Assembly: GCA_014804785.1 (NCBI GenBank) | Contig: JAAUZD010000023.1 | Coordinates: 71,973-135,972, forward strand | Direction of reading: 5' to 3' | Length of the DNA: 64,000 nt | Origin: Lachnospiraceae bacterium | Lineage (GTDB): Bacteria > Bacillota > Clostridia > Lachnospirales > Lachnospiraceae | Part shown: positions 36,654 to 45,738 of the stretch, one piece after another | How positions within the stretch are numbered: position 1 is the first letter of the stretch | Layout of the letters: every line of letters starts with the position of its first letter | The notes under the pieces: generated by a model | Database searches by the model: none | Seen by the model: only the letters and a program-made list of their open reading frames with translations | Told to the model about the DNA's origin: nothing | Program-made: the position numbers and the translations under genes

Positions 36654-38744
36654 ATGAATATTTACACAACTGACAAGATTAGAAACGTAGTTCTGCTGGG
36701 ACATGGCGGAAGCGGAAAGACCAGTCTGGCAGAGGCTATGGCATATTTATCGGGTATCACATCGAGAATGGGGAAAGTATCAGATGGAAATACCGTCAGT
36801 GACTTCGGCAAGGAAGAACAGAAGAGAAAAATATCAATCAGTACTTCCGTCATTCCGATTGAGTGGGAAGGATATAAGATTAATTTGTTAGATACACCGG
36901 GCTTCTTTGACTTTGCAGGTGAAGTGGAAGAGGCAATCAGTGCAGCGGGAGCTGCCATTATTGTTGTAAATGGCAAATCCGGTATGGAAGTGGGGACTCA
37001 GAAAGCGTGGGATTTATGCGAAAAGTATAAACTGCCCCGCATGATTTATGTTACCAATATGGATGTGGATAATGCTTCATTCCGGCAGGTAGTGGAAGAT
37101 ATGACTCAGATGTTCGGGAAGAAGATGGCGCCGTTCCACCTGCCCATACGTGAGAATGAGAAATTCGTAGGTTATGTAAATGTAATTACGGAAACTGGTA
37201 ATAGATGGCAGGGCAAGGAAGTTGTTGAATGCGAGGTTCCGGAATATAATAAGCCCAATCTGCAGATTTGCCGTGATACCCTTATGGAGGCAGTGGCAGA
37301 AACCAGTGAAGAAATGATGGAACGGTATTTCAGCGGTGAAACTTTCTCAGAAGCTGAGATCAGGGCCGCTTTGAGAACAAATGTGTGTGATGGAAGCATT
37401 GTTCCTATGACAATGGGCTCCAACGTGCTGTGTCAGGGAATTTATACCTTGCTTGATGATATTATCAAATACTTCCCAAGTCCTGAAAACAGAACGGTAG
37501 CAGGCATCAACATGAAGACGAATGAAATCTATCATGCGGACTATGACTTTGCAAAAGCAAAATCAGCATATGTATGGAAAACCATCGTAGATCCTTTCAT
37601 TGGAAAGTACTCCCTGATTAAGGTCAATTCCGGCGTTCTTAAAACAGATGATTTGATTTACAATGTTGACAAAGATATTGAAGAAAAAATTGGAAAATTA
37701 TATGTGCTTCAGGGAAATAAGCCGATTGAAGTAAAAGAACTTCACGCAGGCGATATCGGAGCGCTTGCAAAGCTGACTGCGGCCAGAACAGGAAACAGTT
37801 TATCTACCAAAGCAACCACGATTAAGTATGGACAATGGGATATGCCAAAGCCTTATACATACATGAGGTATAATCCCAAGAATAAAGGCGATGTTGATAA
37901 GATTTCTCAGGCGCTTCAGAAAATTTCACATGAAGATCTTACCATGAAGTATGTGAATGATTCGGAAAACAGGCAGATGCTGCTTTATGGAATGGGTGAC
38001 CTGCATCTGGAAGTGATCGTCAGCAAGCTGCTAAATGAATATAAAGTAGAAATCGAACTGACACAGCCGAAGGTTGCATTCAGAGAGACCATTAAGAAAA
38101 CTTCGGATGTAGAATACAAGTATAAGAAGCAGTCGGGCGGACACGGTCAGTACGGTCATGTTAAGATGAAATTCGAGCCTTCGGGAAATCTTGAAGAGGC
38201 CTACACCTTTGAACAGGTCGTAGTGGGCGGCGCTGTTCCGAAAAACTACTTCCCGGCAGTAGAAAAGGGAATACAGGAATCTGTGCTGAAAGGTCCCATG
38301 GCAGCTTATCCGGTGGTAGGCGTGAAAGCAATCCTTTACGATGGATCTTACCATCCGGTAGATTCTTCAGAAATGGCTTTTAAGATGGCGACGATTCAGG
38401 CATTCAAGAAAGGCTTTATGGAGGCGCATCCTGTTCTGCTTGAGCCTATCGTATCTTTGAAAGTTACTGTGCCGGATGCTTATACAGGCGATGTTATGGG
38501 CGACCTTAATAAGAGAAGAGGAAGAGTGCTTGGAATGAATCCGGCACCGGGCGGTAAGCAGGTTATTGATGCGGATGTTCCTATGATGGGATTGTTCGGA
38601 TATTGTACAGATCTTCGTTCCATGACAGGCGGACGAGGAGAATATGAATATGAGTTTTCACGTTATGAACAGGCTCCTTCAGATGTACAGGAGAAGGAAG
38701 TTGCTGCAAGAGCAGCGAAAGTGGCGGAAGGCTCTGATGAATAG
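36654..38744 (+). CDS. EF-G-like translation factor GTPase (divergent paralogue)
   Basis: The start at 36654 follows TGGAGGG; an upstream frame to 36516 has no support. The 696-residue protein has the five-domain EF-G layout. Its GTPase motifs deviate from true EF-G: G1 is GHGGSGKTS instead of AHIDAGKTT, G3 is DTPGFFDF where EF-G has DTPGHVDF, so the catalytic histidine is a phenylalanine, and G4 is TNMD instead of NKMD. Domain IV and V motifs such as SGGHGQYGHVKMKFEPSG, then GDVMGDLNKRRGRVLGM, are well kept. It belongs to the EF-G-like (FusA2-type) paralogues of unclear function. It is monocistronic, with no ribosomal-protein neighbours. Confidence 0.88.
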   Translation: MNIYTTDKIRNVVLLGHGGSGKTSLAEAMAYLSGITSRMGKVSDGNTVSDFGKEEQKRKISISTSVIPIEWEGYKINLLDTPGFFDFAGEVEEAISAAGAAIIVVNGKSGMEVGTQKAWDLCEKYKLPRMIYVTNMDVDNASFRQVVEDMTQMFGKKMAPFHLPIRENEKFVGYVNVITETGNRWQGKEVVECEVPEYNKPNLQICRDTLMEAVAETSEEMMERYFSGETFSEAEIRAALRTNVCDGSIVPMTMGSNVLCQGIYTLLDDIIKYFPSPENRTVAGINMKTNEIYHADYDFAKAKSAYVWKTIVDPFIGKYSLIKVNSGVLKTDDLIYNVDKDIEEKIGKLYVLQGNKPIEVKELHAGDIGALAKLTAARTGNSLSTKATTIKYGQWDMPKPYTYMRYNPKNKGDVDKISQALQKISHEDLTMKYVNDSENRQMLLYGMGDLHLEVIVSKLLNEYKVEIELTQPKVAFRETIKKTSDVEYKYKKQSGGHGQYGHVKMKFEPSGNLEEAYTFEQVVVGGAVPKNYFPAVEKGIQESVLKGPMAAYPVVGVKAILYDGSYHPVDSSEMAFKMATIQAFKKGFMEAHPVLLEPIVSLKVTVPDAYTGDVMGDLNKRRGRVLGMNPAPGGKQVIDADVPMMGLFGYCTDLRSMTGGRGEYEYEFSRYEQAPSDVQEKEVAARAAKVAEGSDE

Positions 38745-38784
38745 TGAAATTACAATAGCACGTTCTTTTTAGATGAGGGTGATA

Positions 38785-38820
38785 GGATGCTGTATATGGG
38801 GGTATACAGCATCCTGTTGT
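38785..38820 (+). terminator. Terminator after the EF-G-like gene
   Basis: GGATGCTGTATA pairs with TATACAGCATCC over a 6-nt loop. The tail is only moderately T-rich. Confidence 0.7.
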
Positions 38821-38845
38821 ATTTTCACGAAAGAAAATGTATAAT
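38817..38845 (+). promoter_or_regulatory. Promoter of the 548-residue membrane protein
   Basis: TTGTAT (38817-38822), 17 nt and TATAAT (38840-38845) lie about 42 nt upstream of the start codon. Confidence 0.65.
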
Positions 38846-38887
38846 CTATGAAATAGGCTATATCTATGCATGTAGACGGAGGATTAT

Positions 38888-40534
38888 ATGAATAAAAAGA
38901 AACTTATTATAAATCTGATTTTCATTTTGGCAGGTATTGCAGCTCTTGGAATCTATTATTATGTGACCATACCTGCAATCAATATCCATTCAATTGGAAC
39001 GTGGAAAGCCCTTTTGTTTCTGGTTCTTGTTTTGATGTTTCTGGTTATGGCAAGGCAGCTTCGGAAAAGCCATAAGACATCGGTAGAAGGAATAGAACAT
39101 CTTCATTTCAGCCTAAAAGAGTGCAGTTTAAGTTTTAAAATTTTAGGGGTGATACTGATTGTGCTGTGCTTGGTTTTAGCAGTTGGTTCTCTGCTGTCTT
39201 CAACGTTTTTTAATGCGGCGAAATACCAGCAGCTGCTTACAATTGAGGAAAGGGAATTTACGGAGGATATAAAGGAAGTGGACTACAAAACCATTCCTCT
39301 TCTCGATAAAGACTCAGCGGCTCTGCTTGGAAATAGAAAGATGGGAAGTATGGTGGATATGGTTTCGCAGTTTGAGGTGTCGGATGATTATACACAGATC
39401 AATTATCAGGGAAAGCCGGTCCGTGTAACGCCGCTTACTTATGCAAGTCCAATCAAGTGGCTGACTAATCAGAGAAGCGGGATACCAGCTTATATACGTA
39501 TTGATATGACGACCCAAAATACGGAATGTGTGAAACTGACGGAGGGAATCCGGTATTCCAAAGGGGAATATTTTAACCGGAATATTTACAGGCATTTGAG
39601 GTTCCATTATCCCACTTATATTTTTGATGACCAGATTTTTTTCGAAGTTGATGAAGAAGGAACGCCTTACTGGGTCTGCCCGGTCAAAAAATTTAACATC
39701 GGTCTATTTGGAGGACAGACGGTGGGAAGAGTAGTACTGTGTAATGCTCAGAGCGGAGAATGCGTCGATTATGCAGTGGAAGATGTTCCTGCGTGGATCG
39801 ATAAGGTATATTCGGCGGAACTATTAATTGATTTATATGATTATTCAGGTCTGCTTAAGCATGGATACTGGAATTCTGTGTTGGGGCAGAGAGACTGCCT
39901 GCAGTCAACGAACGGCTATAATTATATTGCGCTGGAGGATGATGTCTGGGTATATACGGGTGTTACGAGTGTCAGCGGAGATCAATCCAATGTAGGTTTT
40001 GTGCTTATGAACCAGCGCACCATGGAAACACGTTATTACAAGGTAGAAGGTGCAATCGAAGATTCGGCAATGTCGTCTGCGGAAGGTCAGGTACAGAATC
40101 TGGGATATCGGGCAACCTTTCCGCTGCTGCTCAATATAGCAGATGAGCCCACTTATTTTATGGCACTTAAGGACGGCGCAGGTCTGGTAAAGAAATATGC
40201 GATGGTAAACGTTCAGAAATATCAATGGGTAGCGATTGGAGATACGGTGCAGGAGTGTGAGAAGAATTATACGGAGCTGTTAAATACGAATGGAATCGTT
40301 AGCAGTTCATCCGATATTAGCAAAAGCATCACCGGAAAAATCGAAAGTATTTCACCGGTTGTACTGGATGGAAATACCCATTACTATATCTGTCTGGAAA
40401 ATAAAGAAGATATCTTTGATGTCGCGCTGGCGGATGCTTCACTGATAGAGATTGTAAGATATCAGGCAGGGGATACCATCACTTTGGAATATCTGGAAGG
40501 ATACGGATTAAATGAGGTCAGGGCAATTAAATGA
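38888..40534 (+). CDS. Membrane protein of unknown function with large outer domain
   Basis: The 548-residue protein has three N-terminal hydrophobic segments (about residues 6-27, 38-57 and 85-106). About 440 mostly hydrophilic residues follow. I do not recognise the family. The large part looks like a folded beta-rich domain with many aromatic residues (for example YWVCPVKKFNIGLFGGQTVG) rather than a linker. The last 70 residues (SSSDISKSITGKIESISPVV onwards) look like a small separate OB-like domain. It has its own promoter, a GGAGG site, and is followed by leuS with a separate promoter. Confidence 0.75.
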   Translation: MNKKKLIINLIFILAGIAALGIYYYVTIPAINIHSIGTWKALLFLVLVLMFLVMARQLRKSHKTSVEGIEHLHFSLKECSLSFKILGVILIVLCLVLAVGSLLSSTFFNAAKYQQLLTIEEREFTEDIKEVDYKTIPLLDKDSAALLGNRKMGSMVDMVSQFEVSDDYTQINYQGKPVRVTPLTYASPIKWLTNQRSGIPAYIRIDMTTQNTECVKLTEGIRYSKGEYFNRNIYRHLRFHYPTYIFDDQIFFEVDEEGTPYWVCPVKKFNIGLFGGQTVGRVVLCNAQSGECVDYAVEDVPAWIDKVYSAELLIDLYDYSGLLKHGYWNSVLGQRDCLQSTNGYNYIALEDDVWVYTGVTSVSGDQSNVGFVLMNQRTMETRYYKVEGAIEDSAMSSAEGQVQNLGYRATFPLLLNIADEPTYFMALKDGAGLVKKYAMVNVQKYQWVAIGDTVQECEKNYTELLNTNGIVSSSSDISKSITGKIESISPVVLDGNTHYYICLENKEDIFDVALADASLIEIVRYQAGDTITLEYLEGYGLNEVRAIK

Positions 40535-40599
40535 GGTCAGTGAGGATAAGTGAAGGAGTCTTCATTGGGGAAATATAGTTGAAGAAGAAATGTGAAATC

Positions 40600-40628
40600 T
40601 TGACATTTTATCATAATATAGGTAAAAT
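40600..40628 (+). promoter_or_regulatory. leuS promoter
   Basis: A consensus TTGACA (40600-40605), 17 nt and TAAAAT (40623-40628) precede leuS. The roughly 50-nt leader contains a short GAGGC/GCCTC hairpin but no T-box. Confidence 0.75.
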
Positions 40629-40687
40629 TAGGACTGGTTTGTAATGCCTAAAACGAGAGGCGTTTTTGCCTCGGAACGGAGGAAACG

Positions 40688-43099
40688 ATGGCAATACCAT
40701 ATAATCACAGAGAAGTGGAAATAAAATGGCAGGGGATCTGGGATGAAGAAAAAGCATTTAAGACCTCTGATGATTTTTCAAAACCCAAATATTATGCATT
40801 GGTGGAATTCCCATATCCATCAGGGCAGGGGCTGCATGTAGGGCACCCAAGACCATATACAGCGCTTGACATTGTGGCAAGAAAGAGAAGAATGCAGGGA
40901 TATAACGTGCTTTATCCTATGGGATGGGATGCATTTGGACTTCCTACGGAAAACTATGCAATCAATAATCATATTCATCCCAAGATCGTGACCAAAAACA
41001 ATGTGGAGCGTTTCAAAGGACAGCTTCACTCCCTTGGCTATTCTTTTGACTGGGACAGAGAAATCAACACCACGGATGTTGGATATTATAAATGGACGCA
41101 GTGGATTTTCTTGAAGCTTTTTAATGCCGGGCTGGCATATAAGGCGGAAATGCCGATTAACTGGTGCACTTCTTGTAAGGTTGGTCTTGCTAACGAAGAG
41201 GTGGTGAACGGCGTGTGTGAACGCTGCGGAGCAGAAGTAATCCGCAAAGTAAAGAGCCAGTGGATGTTAAAAATCACGGAATATGCGGATAAACTGCTGG
41301 AGGGGCTTGACAGCGTGGACTATGTGGAGCGCGTCAAGGTTTCTCAGAAAAACTGGATTGGCAAATCAACAGGTGCAGAAGTAGATTTTATTTTAAAAGA
41401 CAAGGAAGATAAACTGACGATTTATACCACCAGACCGGATACACTCTTTGGAGTCACTTATATGGTTATGAGCCCGGAACATCCTTTTATTGATAAATAC
41501 AAGGAGAATATTAAAAACTGGGATGATGTGATTGCCTACAGGGAAATGGCATCCAGAAAATCAGATTTTGAACGTACAGAATTGGCGAAAGATAAGACAG
41601 GCGTTATGCTGGATGGTCTGACTGCTGTAAATCCGGTCAATGGAAAGGAAATTCCTGTCTGGATTTCAGATTATGTGCTTATGTCTTACGGTACAGGCGC
41701 CATCATGGCAGTGCCTGCACATGATGAGAGAGACTGGGAGTTTGCAAAGAAGTTCAATATGCCGATTATTGAAGTGGTTGCAGGCAGCCCGGTGGATGTA
41801 AATGAAGCGGTATATACAGATGTGGCATCTGGAACCCTTGTTAATTCGGATTTCTTAGATGGACTTTTGGTGGCGAAAGCCAAGGAAAAAATCATTGCGT
41901 TTCTGACAGAGAAAGGGATTGGACATAAGAAGACGAACTATAAGCTACGTGACTGGGTGTTCTCCAGACAGCGTTACTGGGGAGAGCCTATTCCAATCGT
42001 GAAATGCGAAAAGTGCGGTTATGTAGCGCTTCCGGAAAGTGAGCTGCCTTTGGAACTGCCCGAAGTGGAGAGTTATATGCCAACAGATAATGGGGAATCC
42101 CCGCTTGCGCATATGACGGACTGGGTAAAGACGACCTGTCCTAAGTGTGGCGGCGAAGCGTTTAGAGAGACGGATACTATGCCTCAATGGGCAGGATCTT
42201 CCTGGTATTTCTTGAGATATACAGATCCCACCAATGAAAAGGAGCTTGCAAGCAAGGAAGCCTTGGATTACTGGATGCCCGTTGACTGGTACAATGGAGG
42301 AATGGAGCATACTACACTGCATCTTCTTTATTCCCGTTTCTGGCATAGGTTCTTGTATGACGAGAAAGTGGTTCCCTGTCCGGAACCGTATAAGAAGAGA
42401 ACGTCTCACGGAATGATTCTTGGTTCTAACGGGGAGAAGATGAGCAAGTCCCGCGGAAACGTAGTAAATCCGGACGACATTGTAAGAGATTACGGCGCAG
42501 ACACCCTTCGTACTTATGAGATGTTCATCGGTGCATTTGATTTGAGCGCCGCATGGAGCGAGGATGGTGTTAAGGGATGCCGCAGATTTCTCGAGAGAGT
42601 CTGGAAGCTGCAGGATATTCTGACGCAGGAAGACGGATACTCTAAAGATCTGGAAGTTAAGATGCACCAGACCATCAAGAAGGTGAGCAATGACTTTGAG
42701 AATCTGAAATATAATACGGCAATTGCCGCAATGATGGCTTTGATTAATGAATTTTATAAGAAAAATGCAGTCACCAGGGGAGAATTCAAGACTCTGCTTA
42801 CTCTGCTTAATCCTGTGGCTCCTCACATTACGGAAGAAATCTGGCAGATGGTAGGTTATGAGGGAAGAATTTACCAGAGTACATGGCCTGCTTTTGATGA
42901 TGCAAAAACCATCGAATCTACCATTGAAATTGCAATTCAGATCAATGGAAAGACGAAGGCAACATTGGATATTACAAGGGATGAAGCGAAGGATGCAGTG
43001 ATTGCCAGAGCAAAAGAAGCTATCGCAGATAAACTGACGGGCAACGTAGTGAAAGAAATTTATGTGCCGGGCAGGATTGTCAATCTTGTTATGAAATAA
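40688..43099 (+). CDS. leuS: Leucyl-tRNA synthetase
   Basis: The 803-residue class I synthetase charges tRNA-Leu. The HIGH-type motif is in [14 protein letters not shown], and the KMSKS motif is in [13 protein letters not shown]. The CP1 editing domain contains [14 protein letters not shown] and [15 protein letters not shown]. Zinc-knuckle pairs [21 protein letters not shown] and CEKCGYV are present. The start is preceded by CGGAGG. Its leader lacks a T-box, unlike pheS in this window. Confidence 0.98.
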   Translation: MAIPYNHREVEIKWQGIWDEEKAFKTSDDFSKPKYYALVEFPYPSGQGLHVGHPRPYTALDIVARKRRMQGYNVLYPMGWDAFGLPTENYAINNHIHPKIVTKNNVERFKGQLHSLGYSFDWDREINTTDVGYYKWTQWIFLKLFNAGLAYKAEMPINWCTSCKVGLANEEVVNGVCERCGAEVIRKVKSQWMLKITEYADKLLEGLDSVDYVERVKVSQKNWIGKSTGAEVDFILKDKEDKLTIYTTRPDTLFGVTYMVMSPEHPFIDKYKENIKNWDDVIAYREMASRKSDFERTELAKDKTGVMLDGLTAVNPVNGKEIPVWISDYVLMSYGTGAIMAVPAHDERDWEFAKKFNMPIIEVVAGSPVDVNEAVYTDVASGTLVNSDFLDGLLVAKAKEKIIAFLTEKGIGHKKTNYKLRDWVFSRQRYWGEPIPIVKCEKCGYVALPESELPLELPEVESYMPTDNGESPLAHMTDWVKTTCPKCGGEAFRETDTMPQWAGSSWYFLRYTDPTNEKELASKEALDYWMPVDWYNGGMEHTTLHLLYSRFWHRFLYDEKVVPCPEPYKKRTSHGMILGSNGEKMSKSRGNVVNPDDIVRDYGADTLRTYEMFIGAFDLSAAWSEDGVKGCRRFLERVWKLQDILTQEDGYSKDLEVKMHQTIKKVSNDFENLKYNTAIAAMMALINEFYKKNAVTRGEFKTLLTLLNPVAPHITEEIWQMVGYEGRIYQSTWPAFDDAKTIESTIEIAIQINGKTKATLDITRDEAKDAVIARAKEAIADKLTGNVVKEIYVPGRIVNLVMK

Positions 43100-43137
43100 A
43101 TGTGTAATCTGGCGGCTTTGAAACCGAAGGCTGGATT

Positions 43138-43178
43138 AAAATAGCACTCGGAAGGGACATCCCTTCCGGGTGCTATTT
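43138..43178. terminator. Bidirectional terminator
   Basis: AAATAGCACTCGGAAGGG pairs with CCCTTCCGGGTGCTATTT over a 4-nt loop, with one G-T pair. It sits between leuS and the convergent small gene and overlaps that gene's stop codon. Confidence 0.85.
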
Positions 43179-43442
43179 GCGGGAACGCATTGCCATTACT
43201 TTTTCGATTTTTGATAGTTCTTCTGGAGAAGCGTGTTTTTTCAGAACGGCAACAATGGCGTCTATTTCCTCGTCTGAGAAGGATACCTTCTTTTCCTGCC
43301 CGCGTTTTGCAACTGCCATTAAAAAGGGCAGCATCTGTTCTTTTTTTAAATTGCTGCTTTCAAAGACAAGCGCCTGAAGAAATTCAAGTTTGTATGGATC
43401 GATATTTTTCAGAGATTCATCTTTCATCCATTCATTCTGCAT
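43173..43442 (-). CDS. Small acidic/basic helical protein of unknown function
   Basis: The 89-residue protein starts at 43442 behind a GGAGG site; the frame to 43466 lacks support. It is predicted to be all-helical, with VSFSDEEIDAIVAVLKKHAS, then PEELSKIEKVMAM in the C-terminal half. It overlaps the upstream 175-residue gene by 11 nt, so the two are probably translated together. I recognise no family. Confidence 0.7.
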   Translation of the reverse strand: MQNEWMKDESLKNIDPYKLEFLQALVFESSNLKKEQMLPFLMAVAKRGQEKKVSFSDEEIDAIVAVLKKHASPEELSKIEKVMAMRSRK

Positions 43443-43959
43443 TTTGATTACCTCCAAACATTTCATACATTTGTTTCTGCTCTGGTGTGAGCATGTTCAT
43501 AAGCATATTCATCATATCAAAGCCGCCTTGGGAGTTATTATTGCCGTCAGGAGGGGATGAATCGCCGTCATCCGAAAAGGTATTGTTAAATGCATTTATA
43601 TCCGGCATGAAGTCCTTCATCATTTCCATGGTTTTGGACATCTCCTTATACATTTCCATGCTTTGGAATACGCTCCGAATCTGCTCAATCTGATTTTTCT
43701 CGTTTTCGGTACAGTAGGGAAGCAGCTCTGAACACATTTTAAAGAGATCGGGAGAGGATTCCCTTTCCATACATCCGCAAAGCGGGGAAGAATGCTTTTT
43801 AAAGTATTCAATTGTATAGTTTAATTCGAGAAATTTAATATAGATTGCCATGGATTTCTGGGTTTTGTTATCCATATAGGGCAACATGACTTTGAGCATT
43901 TGTATATGATTGGTGCAAAAGAGAGTATCAAATGCGATTACTTTGTTGTGCTCATCCAT
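43432..43959 (-). CDS. Unknown protein with Met-rich C-terminus
   Basis: The start at 43959 has an AAGGAG site. The 175-residue protein is helical with no signal peptide. It contains a CGCMERESSP segment, a disordered DGDSSPPDGNNNSQGG linker and a methionine-rich tail (MMNMLMNMLTPEQKQMYEMF). It probably acts with the overlapping 89-residue protein. Family and function are not recognised. Confidence 0.7.
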   Translation of the reverse strand: MDEHNKVIAFDTLFCTNHIQMLKVMLPYMDNKTQKSMAIYIKFLELNYTIEYFKKHSSPLCGCMERESSPDLFKMCSELLPYCTENEKNQIEQIRSVFQSMEMYKEMSKTMEMMKDFMPDINAFNNTFSDDGDSSPPDGNNNSQGGFDMMNMLMNMLTPEQKQMYEMFGGNQNAE

Positions 43960-44014
43960 AACTGCTCCTTCCACCTGTTTCAATATTTTATGTGTTTTAA
44001 TTATCAGGTATGCA

Positions 44015-44045
44015 GAAAAGTAGGCTCTTTTCAGAGCCTACTTTT
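44015..44045. terminator. Bidirectional terminator
   Basis: AAAAGTAGGCTC pairs with GAGCCTACTTTT around a short loop, with T's on both strands. It ends the cysteine-rich gene on the minus strand and separates it from the 175-residue gene. Confidence 0.85.
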
Positions 44046-44076
44046 CAGACATGATGAAAAGAATTGTTTGAATTAC

Positions 44077-44328
44077 TTAGCATCCGCATCCGCAGCCATT
44101 GTTAAAAATGCTTCCGTTTCCACAGAAGGAAAGCAGCAGAAGGATCCAAATAATGTTGTCGCATCCGCAACCACATCCGCTGTCACTGCCTCCGAAGAGG
44201 GATGTGCCGTTGCATCCGCCGCAGAGAGAAAGTAAAAGAATAATCCAGATGATGGAATTGTTTCCGCATCCACATCCACTGTTTGTGCTTGTGCCGCATC
44301 CGCAGCCTGTAGCTGTTAAATCACTCAT
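44077..44328 (-). CDS. Cysteine- and glycine-rich small protein with internal duplication
   Basis: The 83-residue protein starts at 44328 behind a very good GGAGG site. It has 13 cysteines, mostly as GCGCG blocks, that alternate with two short hydrophobic stretches (SIIWIILLLSLCG and NIIWILLLLSFCG). The two halves are clearly a tandem duplication. Similar clostridial proteins are often labelled chorion-class high-cysteine proteins, a name that says nothing about function. It could be a spore coat, metal-binding or membrane-inserted peptide. It has its own terminator and so is a separate transcript. Confidence 0.75.
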   Translation of the reverse strand: MSDLTATGCGCGTSTNSGCGCGNNSIIWIILLLSLCGGCNGTSLFGGSDSGCGCGCDNIIWILLLLSFCGNGSIFNNGCGCGC

Positions 44329-44483
44329 ATATTGCCTCCAAATAAGGTTTTGTTTTATGGTTTATCATATGTGCTATGCTTGTATGTGTTTCTATATGGG
44401 CAGAAAAATTTTTAAAAGAGACTGGGAAATAATGTAATACCATGTTTTGGAAGAAAAAAATGCACAATATCTGGATAAAATAC

Positions 44484-44511
44484 TTGAATTAATTTCGATA
44501 TATAGTAAAAT
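44484..44511 (+). promoter_or_regulatory. Promoter of the sortase/LRR operon
   Basis: TTGAAT (44484-44489), 16 nt and TAAAAT (44506-44511) lie 31 nt upstream of the sortase start. Confidence 0.55.
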
Positions 44512-44542
44512 AAGTTATATATGCGTAAAGGAGAAATGAGCC

Positions 44543-45721
44543 ATGACGGCAGATAGTCTGACGGTTGGGGGGAAACGCTTTCGCACTCGTGCGGATTATG
44601 AGGCGGCGGTACGTGACCAGAAGAAAATCGATACTATTAAGTCACGGGCAAATTTAAATGATCCGAAACAGCTCTATGCATTGTTCAAAGAATTGCAAAG
44701 CGGAGTATATCAGTTTGAATCCCCAGTGGGAACAGACTTTGATGATGAGATATATGAGAAGATTGAAGAGCTGAAGAGGAAGGGGATTACCGCAGAAAAT
44801 GCGGGGAAAACAGTCAAGACACATAAAAGCAAGGTCGATAAAACGGAAAAAAAAGCAAAGAAGATAAAAAAGCCTGCGAATCTGGCTGATTATGACCAGG
44901 ATATGCAGAAGCAGATTCTGCTGGAGCTTAAGAAACAGGAAAAGAGGAGAAAGATGATAGTGATCTTTGCCTCGGTGGTGGCAGTGCTCTGTTTTGGATA
45001 TTTTGGAATATACTATTTTTTCAGTATCAGAACCAGCATGGATTATAGTCAGCTTGCAGCGCTTAAGGGAAGCGACGCGCTGACTGATACAAACCATACA
45101 TCAAATGACTTTGCAATACATAAGACTTCGGTGATGTTGCCGGATATACTCGATGAATACAAAACATTGTATGAAAAAAATAAAAAGCTAATTGGCTGGC
45201 TGAAAATTGACGATACAATAATAGATTATCCTGTGATGCAGACTTCCAATAATGAATATTATCTGGACCATAACTTCAATCAGGAGTATGATAAGAATGG
45301 CAGTCTTTTTCTTGATTGTGACTGCAGCGTCTATCCCGCCTCTACGAATTTGATTATTTATGGGCATCATATGAAATCTGGACAGATGTTTGGGCAACTT
45401 CAGCAGTATGCAAAGGAGTCATACGGCAAGGCACATTCACTGATACAATTTGACAGTATTTATGAGGAAGCAACCTATCAGGTGATGTATGTATTCCGTT
45501 CTCAAGTGTACAGTGAGGAGGAACTCGTTTTTAAATATTATCAGTTTATTAATGCAAATTCAGAAGAGGAATTTAATTCTTATATGAAGGAAATGGAAGC
45601 CATGAGCCTGTATGATACAGGTGTCACGGCAGGCTACGGCGACAGTCTTTTGACCTTGTCTACCTGTGATTATTCTCAGGAGGACGGGAGGTTCGTGGTG
45701 GTAGCCAAGAGAATTAAGTAA
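44543..45721 (+). CDS. srtB: Class B sortase
   Basis: Sortases cut a C-terminal sorting motif and attach the protein to peptidoglycan. The 392-residue protein has a Lys-rich cytoplasmic N-terminus (about 130 residues, longer than usual), one transmembrane helix (about residues 135-156) and the sortase fold. The catalytic residues are visible: His in IIYGHHMKSG (H275 or H276), Cys375 in TLSTCDY and Arg383 in DGRFVVVAKR. The TLSTCDY signature is that of class B. It is directly followed, 17 nt later, by two LRR proteins with TPxTGD sorting motifs, its likely substrates. Confidence 0.93.
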   Translation: MTADSLTVGGKRFRTRADYEAAVRDQKKIDTIKSRANLNDPKQLYALFKELQSGVYQFESPVGTDFDDEIYEKIEELKRKGITAENAGKTVKTHKSKVDKTEKKAKKIKKPANLADYDQDMQKQILLELKKQEKRRKMIVIFASVVAVLCFGYFGIYYFFSIRTSMDYSQLAALKGSDALTDTNHTSNDFAIHKTSVMLPDILDEYKTLYEKNKKLIGWLKIDDTIIDYPVMQTSNNEYYLDHNFNQEYDKNGSLFLDCDCSVYPASTNLIIYGHHMKSGQMFGQLQQYAKESYGKAHSLIQFDSIYEEATYQVMYVFRSQVYSEEELVFKYYQFINANSEEEFNSYMKEMEAMSLYDTGVTAGYGDSLLTLSTCDYSQEDGRFVVVAKRIK

Positions 45722-45738
45722 CCAGAAGGAGTGCTATA

